Source: DASUSH01 sp963785155
GTDB taxonomy: Bacteria; Actinomycetota; Thermoleophilia; Solirubrobacterales; 70-9
DNA: 64,000 nucleotides
Direction: 5' to 3'
Assembly: GCA_963785155.1 (NCBI GenBank)
Contig: CAWAUB010000007.1
Coordinates: 62,001 to 126,000, forward strand
The notes under the pieces: model-generated
Databases searched by the model: none
Told to the model about the DNA's origin: nothing
What the model saw: only the letters and a program-made list of their open reading frames with translations
Made by a program: the position numbers and the translations under genes
Shown: piece after piece, positions 7,717 through 16,201 of the stretch
How the letters are laid out: each line of letters begins with the position of its first letter
Numbering within the stretch: position 1 is the stretch's first letter

Positions 7717-8389
7717 CGGCGGCAGGACCGAGGTGATCTACGGCCGCCGGCCCGTCGAGGAGGCGGCCCGCGGTCGCCGGCGGGTGCATCAGGTGCTGAC
7801 CGAGAAGGAGCTCTCGAACGAGGAGTTGACCGCCCGCTGCGGCTCGCCTGACCATCAGGGGGTGATCGCCGAGGTCGACCCATATCCGTACGCCGACCCC
7901 GGGTCGCTCTTGAAAGACGAGGACGCGCTCGTCCTCGCGCTGGACCGCGTCCAGGACCCGCGCAACCTCGGCGCGATCTGTCGCTCGGCAGAGGCGGCGG
8001 GGGCGAGCGGCGTGGTCATCCCCGAGCGCCACTCGGCCGGGGTCACGGCCGCGGCCTGCAAGGCGTCGGCAGGCGCGGTCGAGCACCTGGCGGTCGCGCA
8101 CGTACGAAACCTCGCCGACTGGCTCGGAGAGGCGAAGAACGCCGGGGCCTGGATCTACGGGGCCGACGCCGAGGCTCCGGACTCCTACGAGAAGCCCGAC
8201 TACGACGGCCGGGTGGTCCTCGTTCTCGGTGGCGAGGAGAAGGGATTGCGGCCTCGGGTGGCCGACGCGTGCGACCTGCTCGTCTCGATCCCCCTGCTCG
8301 GCAGGGTGGACTCTTTGAACGTCGCAGCGGCAGCGGCGGTGATGATGTTCGAAGCAAGGAAAATTGCAGAGCAGGGACGCGGGGGTTGA
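7709..8389 (+). CDS. rlmB: TrmH-family 23S rRNA (guanosine-2'-O)-methyltransferase RlmB
   Basis: This SpoU/TrmH (SPOUT) methyltransferase is expected to 2'-O-methylate a guanosine of 23S rRNA. An N-terminal substrate-binding region (VIYGRRPVEEA, HQGVIAEV) is followed by the three knot motifs: NLGAICRSAEAAGASGVVIP, LVLGGEEKGL and LGRVDSLNVAAAAAVMMFE. Its 226 residues are usual for the family. GTG 7709 is chosen because it gives the family start and overlaps the cysS stop. cysS-rlmB order is common in bacteria, which supports cysS being the upstream partner. Confidence 0.9.
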   Translation: MADGGRTEVIYGRRPVEEAARGRRRVHQVLTEKELSNEELTARCGSPDHQGVIAEVDPYPYADPGSLLKDEDALVLALDRVQDPRNLGAICRSAEAAGASGVVIPERHSAGVTAAACKASAGAVEHLAVAHVRNLADWLGEAKNAGAWIYGADAEAPDSYEKPDYDGRVVLVLGGEEKGLRPRVADACDLLVSIPLLGRVDSLNVAAAAAVMMFEARKIAEQGRGG

Positions 8390-8414
8390 CAGAACTACCT
8401 GGCCGGTCTAGTCT
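8386..8414 (+). promoter_or_regulatory. sigma-70-type promoter for sigH
   Basis: TTGACA (8386-8391) and TAGTCT (8409-8414) are separated by 17 nt. It is the best housekeeping promoter in the window. It overlaps the rlmB stop codon and leaves a 5' leader of about 100 nt before sigH. Confidence 0.7.
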
Positions 8415-8522
8415 GCTCTCCATAACCGTGAACCTCAGGTCTAGGTCTGAGCGTTACGCGGAGAGATAGGGGCGCTCCATGGGAGGTGCGGGCGCCACAG
8501 AAACCCCTTTAAGGAGGGTCCT

Positions 8523-9212
8523 GTGGCACTACCAACCCATGAGTTCGCGTCGGTCTCGCCGGCAAGCAGTACTCGTCGGCCTGGACCTGAAGCTCGAGTT
8601 GAGCTTGATGATCATTACCTGGTCGCCCTGGCCAAGGACGGTCACGCAGATGCCTACGAGCGGATCATCAAGCGCTATCGCGGCTTCGTCCGCCTGAAGG
8701 CGTCGTCCTATTTCCTCCTCGGCGGCGACTCCGAGGACCTGATCCAGGAGGGCCTGCTCGGCCTCTACAAGGCGGTTCGCGACTACCGCACCGACCGCGA
8801 GTCGAGCTTCCGCAACTTCGCGGAGCTCTGCATCACCCGCCAGATCATCACCGCCGTGAAGACGGCGAGCCGCAACAAGCACGCGCCGCTCAACCAGTAC
8901 GTGTCATTCGGCCAGACGCCGGCGGCACCGGGCGACTCCGAGACCACCCTCGAGGAGCTCCTGCCCGGCGCCCCCAAGCACGACCCGGCCAACCAGGTCG
9001 TCGCGACCGAGGAGTTGCGGAGCCTGGTGGCGTGCCTGTCGAGCGTCCTCTCCGAGCTCGAGAGCCAGGTGCTAGCGCTCTACCTCGACGGCTACTCATA
9101 CGAGACGATCGCCGAGATGCTCGAGTGCGACACGAAGACGGTCGACAACGCCCTCCAGCGCGTCAAGCGCAAGGTCGGCTCACACCTGGCAGCGCGCGAA
9201 GTCAAGCTCTAA
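8523..9212 (+). CDS. sigH: SigH-type alternative sigma factor
   Basis: The 229-residue protein matches the SigH/Spo0H branch of sigma-70. Region 2 is residues about 28-100 (YERIIKRYRGFVRLKASSYFL, GDSEDLIQEGLLGLYKAVRDY, FRNFAELCITRQIITAVKTA). Region 4 is residues about 165-222 (LSELESQVLALYLDGYSYETIAEML, CDTKTVDNALQRVKRK). It directs RNA polymerase to alternative promoters; in this lineage the regulon need not involve sporulation. The GTG start is set by an AAGGAGG ribosome site at 8511-8517. It is transcribed from a TTGACA/TAGTCT promoter. A tRNA-Thr gene converges from the right, 1 nt past the stop. Confidence 0.85.
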   Translation: MALPTHEFASVSPASSTRRPGPEARVELDDHYLVALAKDGHADAYERIIKRYRGFVRLKASSYFLLGGDSEDLIQEGLLGLYKAVRDYRTDRESSFRNFAELCITRQIITAVKTASRNKHAPLNQYVSFGQTPAAPGDSETTLEELLPGAPKHDPANQVVATEELRSLVACLSSVLSELESQVLALYLDGYSYETIAEMLECDTKTVDNALQRVKRKVGSHLAAREVKL

Positions 9213-9213
9213 A

Positions 9214-9286
9214 GCCGGAGGCGGGATTCGAACCCGCGGCCCCCGCTTTACAAGAGCGGTGCTCTGGCCAACTGAGCTACTCCGGC
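9214..9286 (-). tRNA. tRNA-Thr (anticodon TGT)
   Basis: Read on the minus strand, a 7-bp acceptor stem GCCGGAG/CTCCGGC, D stem GCTC/GAGC, anticodon stem CCGCT/AGCGG with loop CTTGTAA, and T arm GCGGG-TTCGAAT-CCCGC give a complete 73-nt cloverleaf. Anticodon TGT reads ACA. The 3' CCA is not encoded. It lies tail to tail with sigH. Confidence 0.97.
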
Positions 9287-9318
9287 GTTCTGGGTCAAGA
9301 GTAGGCAGAATCGCGGTC

Positions 9319-10339
9319 GTGGCTCGCGAGTTTCCGTTCGACCAGGACGAGTTTCAGTGGCGTGACGGTGAGCGGACGGTGCTGTTCGGCGAGGGGTCGT
9401 TGCTCGCCGCCGCCGAGACGCTCGCCGATCGTGGCTGGGAGCGCTACGAGCTGCTGACCACGCGGCGGGCGCTCGAGGGCGCCCCGGTCGCGCTCGCCGA
9501 AGCCGCGGTCGCCGTCCACGAGGTACCAGCCGGCGCCGTGCCCGAGATCTCCGCCGCGCTGCTCGAGCGCGTCACCGTGCCCACGCTCGTCGCGCTCGGC
9601 GGCGGCCGGGTGATCGACTCCGCGAAGGCCGTCGCCGCCGTCCGCGGCGGCCGGGTCTGCGCGATCCCGACGACGCTCTCCGGCGCGGAGATGACCACGA
9701 TCCACCGCCTGCCCGAGGGCGCGCAGGCGCCGCACCTGGTCCGGCCGGTGATGGTCATCGCCGACCCGCCCGAGATGACCGGCCAACCGGAGGCGGAGAT
9801 GCGGGCGAGCGCGATGAACGCCCTGGCGCACGGCGCCGACTCGCTCTACACGCCGCTCGCCAATCCGGTCTCGCGCCAGGCGGCGCTCGACGGCGCGCGC
9901 CTGATCGCCACCGCCCTCGACCAGTCGCCGGCCGAGCGCGACCGCGCCGCCCTGGCGCTCGGCTCGCTGCTCTGCGCCTACGCGCTCGACTCCGCGCTCT
10001 TCTCGCTCCACCACGTGATCTGCCAGACGCTCGTCCGCGTCCTCCGCATCCCGCACGCGGAGACCAACGCGGCGATCCTGCCCAGGGCGCTCGAGGCGCT
10101 GCGCGACCGCGCCCCGGGCGCCATCGCCGCCCTCGCGACAGCGCTCGGCACCGACCCCGCCGGCATCGGCCCCCGGGTCGAGGAGCTATCCGGCGGCCGC
10201 CGCCATCTGGGCGAGATCGGCGCCGACGAATCGCAGCTCGACGACGGCGCTGGACGCCATCCTCGACCGCGGCGAGCTCGGCATGACGCCCGATCCGCCG
10301 GATCGAGGAGCTGCGCGCATCGTCGAAAGCGCCTGGTAG
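9319..10339 (+). CDS. iron-containing alcohol dehydrogenase / maleylacetate reductase family
   Basis: Signatures are VALGGGRVIDSAKAVAA (NAD-binding GGGS-type turn), IPTTLSGAEMT, SAMNALAHGADSLY and LHHVICQTLVRVLRIPHAETNAAILP, which hold the metal-ligand Asp/His positions. This order matches maleylacetate reductases of aromatic degradation more closely than other iron alcohol dehydrogenases. After VEELSGG the frame is disturbed between about 10190 and 10310. The expected end, ALDAILDRGELGMTPDPP, appears in another frame and stops at 10339. GTG 9319 is the likely start. No aromatic-ring cleavage genes are nearby, so the substrate is uncertain. Confidence 0.75.
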
Positions 10340-10456
10340 GCAGTCGGGCGAGCGGGTCCGAACGTTATGGGCCTACGCGAAGCGCCGACTGGGACCCCGC
10401 TCTGCATCGGCGCCGTCAACGAGTAACGCCCCGCACAAAGGCGTGTAGCCCTTGAC

Positions 10457-12167
10457 GTGACCGACGAGCGGTTCGAACGCCTGCATGCATACACGCGTGA
10501 GCACGGGGTCAACATGGCCCTGTACCTCCTCGCGCGCGGCATCCTGCAGCCGATCTTCCTCATCTACTTCCGGCTGAACCGGATCGGGCGTGAGTACGCC
10601 CGCGTCGAGGGCGGCCTGCTCGTCGCGGCCAACCACCGCAGCTTCCTCGACCCGTTCGTGATCGGGTGCATGCTGCCCTGGAACCGGCCGATGCACTACG
10701 TCGCAAAGGTCGAGCTGTTCGAGAAGCGCTGGCAGGCCTGGGTTCTCTCGCGGCTCGGCGCCTTCCCGATCCGCCGCGGCCAGGCCGACACCGACGCGAT
10801 GGCGACTGCGCGCGGGATCCTCGACCGCGGCGGCGCCGTCTGCATCTTCCCGGAGGGCACGCGGATCCGGACCGGGTCGCTCGGCACGCCGAAGCGCGGC
10901 GCCGGCCGCCTCGCGCTCGAGACCGGCGCCAACGTGTTGCCGGTCGCCGTCGTCGGCTCCGAGCACGTCCGCCGCGGCTGGCGGATCCGGCCGCGCAAGG
11001 TGAGCCTGCGCGCCGGCAAGGCGATGACCTTCCCCCGCGAGGAGAACCCCTCGCCCTCGCTGGCGGCGACCGTCAACGGCCGCATCTGGCCGAACATCGA
11101 GCTCCAGTGGGAGTGGCTGGGCGGCCTGCCGCCGCTGCGCAAGGCCGCCGTGATCGGCGCCGGCAGCTGGGGCACGGCGGTCGCCGTCCTGCTCGCCCGC
11201 GGCGGCCTCGAGGTCCAGCTCGGCACTCGCACCCGCGAGCAGGCGGAGGAGATCGCCTCCTCGCGCGTCAACGAGAAATACCTGCCCGGGATCGAGCTGC
11301 CCCCCGAGATCACGGTCAAGAAGGGCGACCGAGATCGAGGTCGGCGGCCTCGACCTGATCTGCCTCGCCGTCCCGTCCGCGGCGCTGCCCGCGACGGTCG
11401 GCTCGCTCGGCGACCGGATCGGCACCCGCACCGCCGTCCTGCTGCTCTCGAAGGGGCTCGTCGCGCCGATGGGCGCGCTGCCGACCGAGTACGTCTCCGA
11501 GCGCGTCCGCGGCCGCGCGCTCGCCTGCCTGGGCGGCCCCGCGCACGCAAAGGAGGCCGCTTCCGGCACCGCCGCCCTCGTCCTCGGGTCCGCGGACCCA
11601 GACCTGCGCACCCAGCTCGGAGAGGTCTTCGACCGTGCCGGCCTCGTCTGCGAGCGCACCGGCGACTGGGTCGGCGTCGAGATCGCCGGCTCCGCAAAGA
11701 ACGCCGCCGCACTCGCCGCCGCCGCGGCGGCGCCCCACGGCCTGAACGCCGCCGGCATCGCCGCCGCGGAGATCTGGCGCGAGTGCGTCGACTACGCGCT
11801 CTCGCGCGGCGCCGAGCTCGACACCTTCACCGGCCTCGCGGGGGTCGGGGACCTGACCGCGACCGTGCTTGCGCCAGGCAGCCGCAACCGCCAGGCCGGC
11901 GAGCTGCTCGGCATCGGCGTCCCGGCCGCGCAGATCCCCGGCCGGCTCGGCCAGGCCTCCGAGGGCCTCGACTCGGTCCCGCTGATCGCCGAGACCGTTG
12001 CGAACGCCGGGATCGAAGCCGAGGGCCTCGCCGCCCTCGCCGACCTGGTCGAGGGCGAGATCGCGCCGGGCGAATGGGTGGCCCGTCTGCGCCGCGCCGA
12101 AAGCGACCGCAGCGCGGCCGGAGGGCCGCGTCGAGCGCATGAATCCCGCGCAACAAGCAGCGCATAG
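10457..12167 (+). CDS. fusion of 1-acylglycerol-3-phosphate acyltransferase (PlsC) and NAD(P) glycerol-3-phosphate dehydrogenase (GpsA)
   Basis: Residues about 1-225 are a PlsC domain (AANHRSFLDPF for HX4D, FPEGTRIRTG, GANVLPVAVVGSE). From about residue 232 a GpsA domain follows without a break: Rossmann motif AVIGAGSWGTAVAVLLA, then LICLAVPSAAL, catalytic-lysine motif EIAGSAKNAAALA, and LAGVGDLTAT. GpsA makes glycerol 3-phosphate, and PlsC acylates lysophosphatidate further down the same pathway, so the fusion links two phospholipid steps. One extra C near 11330 (gac-c-gag) breaks the frame inside GpsA; removing it restores a protein of about 570 residues. It starts at GTG 10457. Confidence 0.87.
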
Positions 12168-12170
12168 GCT
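12165..12170 (+). promoter_or_regulatory. -10 hexamer, leaderless-type start
   Basis: TAGGCT lies 6 nt before the GTG of the ECF sigma gene and there is no Shine-Dalgarno sequence, so transcription probably begins at the start codon. Confidence 0.45.
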
Positions 12171-12176
12171 CCCGGC

Positions 12177-12722
12177 GTGCCGATCGAGGACGCGAAGCTG
12201 AGCCCGGCCGCGAAGGCCGAGCACGACCGGGCCTTCGAGGACCTCTACCGCGCCCATCTGCGCGACGTCTACTCCTACAGCTACTACCGGATCGGCAATC
12301 ACCACGACGCCGAGGACCTGACCGAGCAGACCTTTCTTCAGGCCTACCGGCACTTCGAGCGAGCGCGGCGCGAGTCGGACGGCCGCCCGCTGCGGCCGTG
12401 GCTGATCAGGATCGCCCACAACCTCGCCTCCAACTACCACCGCGACAGATCGCGGAGGCCGGAGGCGAACATCGAGGCGATCGAGCCGCCGGAGCACCCG
12501 CACGACACCGAGAAGGTCGTCGCCGGCCGCGAGGACCTGCGGCGAGTGATCGACGGGCTCAAGCACCTGCCGGACGACCGCCGCGAGGCGCTGATCATGC
12601 GCTTCGCGCTCGGCATGTCGAACCGGGAGATCGCCCGCGCCCTGGGGCGGACCGACGGCGCGACCAAGGTCCTGATCCATCGCGCGACCAAGCAGCTTCA
12701 GGAGGAGATCGGCGATGAGTGA
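12177..12722 (+). CDS. ECF-type RNA polymerase sigma factor
   Basis: The 181-residue protein has sigma region 2 at about 20-95 (FEDLYRAHLRDVYSYSYYRIG, HDAEDLTEQTFLQAYRHF, WLIRIAHNLASNYHRDR) and region 4 at about 125-178 (LPDDRREALIMRFALGMSNREIARAL, GRTDGATKVLIHRATKQL). No extra C-terminal domain is present. The next gene overlaps by 8 nt and encodes a small membrane protein, the usual place for an anti-sigma factor. It probably controls a small envelope-related regulon. Confidence 0.88.
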   Translation: MPIEDAKLSPAAKAEHDRAFEDLYRAHLRDVYSYSYYRIGNHHDAEDLTEQTFLQAYRHFERARRESDGRPLRPWLIRIAHNLASNYHRDRSRRPEANIEAIEPPEHPHDTEKVVAGREDLRRVIDGLKHLPDDRREALIMRFALGMSNREIARALGRTDGATKVLIHRATKQLQEEIGDE

Positions 12723-13056
12723 AGCCGCCGGCGCGCCGAGCCCCGACTTCGAGGCCATGCTCGCCTCCGCGCTGCGGCCGATCGACCCGCCGGAGACGCT
12801 CGCCCATCGGTTCGAGGAGACCCTCTCGCGCGTCTCCGAGACCGCGGCCACCGAGCTCTCGGACTGGGCCGACGAGCTCTCCGAGTCGGAGCTCGAATCA
12901 CTGCGCGACCCCCGCAACTGGGTGCGCCCGGTCGTCGCCGTCGCCGCCGGCGGCGTCGCCACCGGCGCCCTCGTCCTGATCGAGATGCGCCGTCACAGGC
13001 GAAGCGCCCGCGGAGAGCGGGCGCTTCAGAGCCTGCGACGTATCGTCCGGGACTAG
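12715..13056 (+). CDS. small single-pass membrane protein, candidate anti-sigma factor
   Basis: The 113-residue protein has an acidic helical N-terminal part (LASALRPIDPPETLAHRFEE, SDWADELSESELESL) of about 70 residues. One hydrophobic segment (WVRPVVAVAAGGVATGALVL, about residues 72-92) and a short basic tail follow. No HxxxCxxC zinc finger is visible, unlike classic anti-sigma factors. The 8-nt overlap with the ECF sigma gene makes translational coupling and a partner role likely, but this is inferred from position only. Confidence 0.6.
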   Translation: MSEAAGAPSPDFEAMLASALRPIDPPETLAHRFEETLSRVSETAATELSDWADELSESELESLRDPRNWVRPVVAVAAGGVATGALVLIEMRRHRRSARGERALQSLRRIVRD

Positions 13057-13069
13057 CCCGGATCCAGCG

Positions 13070-13498
13070 TCACGCGGGTGCGGGTTCCGCGCCTCGATCC
13101 TTCGGGGTCGCGAGCCCGGCGCCGATGCCCACCACGCCGAGGATCAGGTGGAGGAAGTTGTCCTCGGTGTTGATCGGCACCATGTCGATCAGGACCCCGA
13201 ACCCGTTCTCGGTCTCGAGGAATCCCCAGAGCGCCAGGACGAGGTAGACGGCTCCGACGATCAGGCAGTACATCCGCGCGCCGTAGGTCGTACCGGCGGC
13301 GGCGAGGCCGATCAGGCCGAGCAGGATGTGCACCACGTTGTGCCATCCGTTCACGGCGAGGAGGCCGAAGACCTCGTCGGCCTCGAGCGAACTACCGGTC
13401 GCAAAGCTGGCCGAGTAGAAGAAGCCGATGATGCCGGCGACCACGAGAACCGCTCCGACGAGCGTTGCGTACAGTCTGGCTGGGCTGGATGCGTCCAT
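13070..13498 (-). CDS. DUF4383-type four-helix membrane protein
   Basis: The 142-residue protein has four hydrophobic segments: VGAVLVVAGIIGFFYSA, VVHILLGLIGLAAAG, YCLIVGAVYLVLALWGFL and FLHLILGVVGIGAGLA. The family marks NGWHNVVH and DNFLHLILG, with paired His residues in membrane segments, fit DUF4383 proteins of actinobacteria, whose function is not known. It converges with the preceding sigma/anti-sigma pair (13 nt between stops). It diverges from the next ECF sigma operon across a leader element. Confidence 0.75.
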   Translation of the reverse strand: MDASSPARLYATLVGAVLVVAGIIGFFYSASFATGSSLEADEVFGLLAVNGWHNVVHILLGLIGLAAAGTTYGARMYCLIVGAVYLVLALWGFLETENGFGVLIDMVPINTEDNFLHLILGVVGIGAGLATPKDRGAEPAPA

Positions 13499-13547
13499 CT
13501 CGCTCTCCTTTGTTCGACTGCGCTGATCCGATTTCTAGCCGCCGGCG

Positions 13548-13623
13548 TAAGACCCTCTGAATGAATGAAGATCGCCGAATCCTCCGCTTCGCGTCCGGTT
13601 CGGCTCGATCGCATCTGCATGCG
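13548..13623 (+). promoter_or_regulatory. structured leader element, copy 2 (upstream of ECF sigma gene)
   Basis: The conserved leader covers 13561-13623, after a TAAGAC hexamer at 13548. Hairpin 1 is identical to copy 1. Hairpin 2 reads ATCGCAT-CTGC-ATGCGAT: the T-A pair of copy 1 is replaced by G-C on both sides, a compensated change. It ends in ATG at 13624, which opens a 13-codon frame (MNDYGQKAGVDQP) whose TGA overlaps the sigma GTG at 13662. The peptide frame of copies 1 and 3 is not kept here. Confidence 0.8.
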
Positions 13624-13661
13624 ATGAACGATTACGGGCAGAAAGCAGGCGTGGATCAGCC

Positions 13662-14237
13662 GTGACGCGCCAGCAGATTCAGAAGCTTGCGGACGAGGAA
13701 CTGATGTCCCTCGTCGACGGCAAGGACGCGACTGCCTTCGAGGCGTTCTTCGACCGCCACGGCGGCGCCGCCTACTCGCTCGCCCACCGGATCGTCGGCG
13801 ACCGCGACGCTGCCGAGGACGTCGCCCAGGAGGCCTTCCTCTCGATCTGGCGCAGCCGTGCGGGGTACGACCGGGCGCGGGGAAGCGTGCGCGCCTGGGT
13901 GCTCGGGATCGTCCGCAACCGCGCGATCGACGCGCTCAGGCGCGACGCCCGACCGGGCGTCCCGCAGCTCGACTTCGACGACGACGCCGTGCTCGAGGCC
14001 AGGCCGGCCGAGGAGCGGACCGACGCCGAGGCGGTCCGCCGCGAGACCGCGCGGGAGGTCCGCGGAGCGCTCGACGAGCTGCCCAACGACCAGTCGAAGG
14101 TGATCCAGCTCGCCTACTTCGGCGGCTTCAGCCACTCCGAGATCGCCGAGATGCTGAACATGCCGCTGGGCACCGTGAAGGGGCGGATGCGACTCGGGCT
14201 GGAGAAGATGCGCGGGGGAATGGCGGAACTGCGATGA
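13662..14237 (+). CDS. ECF sigma factor (SigK/RpoE-like) with RskA-type partner
   Basis: The 191-residue protein has region 2 at about 20-85 (FEAFFDRHGGAAYSLAHRIVG, AAEDVAQEAFLSIWR, WVLGIVRNRAIDALRR) and region 4 at about 130-185 (LPNDQSKVIQLAYFGGFSHSEIAEML, PLGTVKGRMRLGLEKMR). It overlaps the next gene by 4 nt (ATGA); that gene encodes an anti-sigma-K-like membrane protein, so the pair is a typical regulated sigma module. GTG 13662 is the start as sequenced. A single base insertion near 13662 would fuse it in frame to the ATG at 13624 that ends leader copy 2, which would fit the other copies. Confidence 0.9.
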   Translation: MTRQQIQKLADEELMSLVDGKDATAFEAFFDRHGGAAYSLAHRIVGDRDAAEDVAQEAFLSIWRSRAGYDRARGSVRAWVLGIVRNRAIDALRRDARPGVPQLDFDDDAVLEARPAEERTDAEAVRRETAREVRGALDELPNDQSKVIQLAYFGGFSHSEIAEMLNMPLGTVKGRMRLGLEKMRGGMAELR

Positions 14238-14911
14238 ACGAGACTGCCCGGCAACGAGCACCCCACGGACGACCTCGCCGCCTTCGCGCTCGGCGCGCTC
14301 GAGCCCGGCGAGGCGGAGCGCGTGCGCGAGCACCTCGACAGCTGCGAGCGCTGCCGCGCCGAGCTCCGCTGGCTGCAGCCCGCGGTCGACGTGATGCCGG
14401 CGTCGGTCCCGCAGGTCGACCCGCCGCCGACGCTCAAGCGCGACCTGATGAAGGACGGTCCGCGCCGACGTCCGCGCCGGAGCGCGGCGGCTGGTGGTCG
14501 CGCCAGGCGGCTGGATCACGTCTGCGGCGCGCGGCCCGCCGTGATGGTCGCCGGGGTCGCGCTGCTGGTCGCCGGGGTCGGCGGCTACGCGATCAACGCG
14601 GCGAACCAGATCAGGCCCCGTGACCACGGTCGCCCAGGACACCGCGCGGTGCTCGACCGCGACCGAGGAGGGCGCCGTCCTGCGGGTCTCCGGGATGCCG
14701 GAGCTTCAGGGCGAGGACGTCTACCAGCTGTGGTTCCGCGACGGGCCCTCCGTCGAGCCGGCGGCCGCCTTCACCGTCGGCGAGGGCGGGGACGGACGAG
14801 GCCGACATCGGCGAGATCCCCGCGGCACGGACGAGCTCGTCATCACCGAGGAGTCCGAGCCCGGTGCTCGACGCCCCCCAGGGTGACGAGGTCATGAGCA
14901 CCCCCGTTTAG
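14234..14911 (+). CDS. RskA-like membrane anti-sigma factor (frame disturbed)
   Basis: Reconstructed from several frames. An N-terminal zinc-finger-type segment (NEHPTDDLAAFALGAL, then VREHLDSCERCRAEL with H-C-C ligands) is followed by a membrane segment (VMVAGVALLVAGVGGYAINAAN). An extracytoplasmic domain follows (AVLRVSGMPELQGEDVYQLWF, TDELVITEE, a segment typical of anti-sigma-K C-termini) and ends at 14911. Shifts occur near 14250 (one extra C in GCCCGGC), about 14460-14540, 14625, 14795 and 14865. It should hold the upstream sigma factor inactive at the membrane until proteolysis. The rhomboid-type protease next door could in principle act on such proteins, but nothing here shows that it does. 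Confidence 0.75.
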
Positions 14912-14950
14912 CCGAGCCGATAGCGCCACCAAATAGATTGGCCGCCGCCC

Positions 14951-15764
14951 ATGGCCACCTGTTACCGCCATCCCGACCGCGAGACGAACGTCTCCTGCTC
15001 GATGTGCGCGCGGCCGATCTGCCCCGACTGCATGACCTCGACGCCGGTCGGGATGCGCTGCCCCGAGTGCGCGCGGGAGAAGACCCGCGTCGCGACCGGG
15101 CCGTCCGCCACCGTCGCGGGTCCGCCGTACGTCACCTACGCGCTGATCGCGCTCAACGTGATCGCCTTCTTCATCGCGATCGGGACCGGCGCCGACCCCC
15201 TCACGGCGACGGGGTCGTTCCTCATCGGCGACGGCGGCTCTTCGGCCCGACTTCGTCGTCAGGCGGCGAGTACTACCGGCTCGTCACCGGCGGCTTCCTG
15301 CACGCCGGCCTCATCCACCTCGGGCTCAACATGGTCGTCCTCTTCATCCTCGGCCGCATGCTCGAGCCCGGCATCGGCGGCGCGCGGTTCGCGGCGATCT
15401 ACTTCGTCTCGCTGCTCGCCGGCGCCTTCGGCGCGCTGCTGCTCGACCCGGACCAGCTCACCGTCGGCGCGTCCGGCGCGATCTTCGGCCTGATGGCCGC
15501 GGCCTTCGTCATCGCCCGCCGGCGCGGCATGGAGGCGCTCTCCAACGAGATCGGCGTGCTCGTCGGGATCAACCTGCTGATCACCTTCACGATCCCCAAC
15601 ATCTCGATCGGCGGCCACCTCGGCGGCCTGATCGTCGGCGGCCTGGCCGCGCTCGTGGTGACCGCCGGCGAGCGCTCCCGAAATCCCAGGGAATGCCGAT
15701 CGAGGTCGGCGGCCTGGTCGTGATCGCCATCGCCTCCGTGCTCGGCGCGGTCAGCGTCGTCTAG
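14951..15764 (+). CDS. rhomboid intramembrane serine protease with N-terminal zinc-finger domain
   Basis: The N-terminal 40 residues form a B-box-like zinc finger (CYRHPDRETNVSCSMC, CPDCM, CPEC). A six-helix rhomboid core follows: HLGLNMVVLFILGRMLEPG, catalytic serine in GASGAIFGLMAAAF, catalytic histidine in IGGHLGGLIVGG. It cleaves membrane proteins within the bilayer. The frame shifts near 15240 (after LIGDGG, one base missing) and near 15685; the restored end reads MPIEVGGLVVIAIASVLGA to the TAG at 15762-15764. That stop overlaps the convergent SRPBCC stop in CTAG. Confidence 0.85.
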
Positions 15765-16201
15765 CGGCCCGCGCGCCGCTCGGCCTCGCGCTTCAGGTCT
15801 CGACGAGCGCTTCATCATCTCGCGCTCCAGCCTGCGGGCGATGAGGCCCGGCACCGGGACGGCCGGCTCGACTGTGACCGAGTAGGTGACGAGCGTGCGG
15901 CCGCCGGATCCTCGAAGCGATAGCCGCCGCCGATGTCGCGTCAAGTCGCCCTCGACGAACTCCCACCAGACCCGCTCCGGCGGTCGTAGTGGTAATGCAG
16001 CAGGTAGCGGAGCTCGCGGACCCCCAGGTCGACATGCCACTCGACGATCTTGCCGAGCCCGTCCGGATCGCGCTCGAGGACGTCGGTCGACTTCGCCGCT
16101 CGCTGCCACTCGGGGAACGTCTCGTAGTCGACCGCGGCCTCGAAGCAGAGCTCGGGCGTCGCTGCGACCTCGGCCGAATGCTCCGCCTCGCGTTGTGTCA
16201 C
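15761..16201 (-). CDS. SRPBCC-family protein, frame disturbed
   Basis: It starts at GTG 16201 with TQREAEHSAEVAATPELCFEAAVDYETFPEWQRAAK, the typical entry of a coenzyme-Q-binding/cyclase-like SRPBCC domain. It continues VLERDPDGLGKIVEWHVDLGVRELRYLLHYHYD. The frame then shifts near 15980 and 15905 to PERVWWEFVEGD and LVTYSVTVEPAVPVPGLIARRLEREMMKR. It shifts once more near 15800 to DLKREAERRAGR and the stop at 15761. About 146 residues are restored, normal for the family. Its GTG overlaps the stop of the upstream binding-protein gene (GTGA). The ligand is unknown. Confidence 0.65.
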
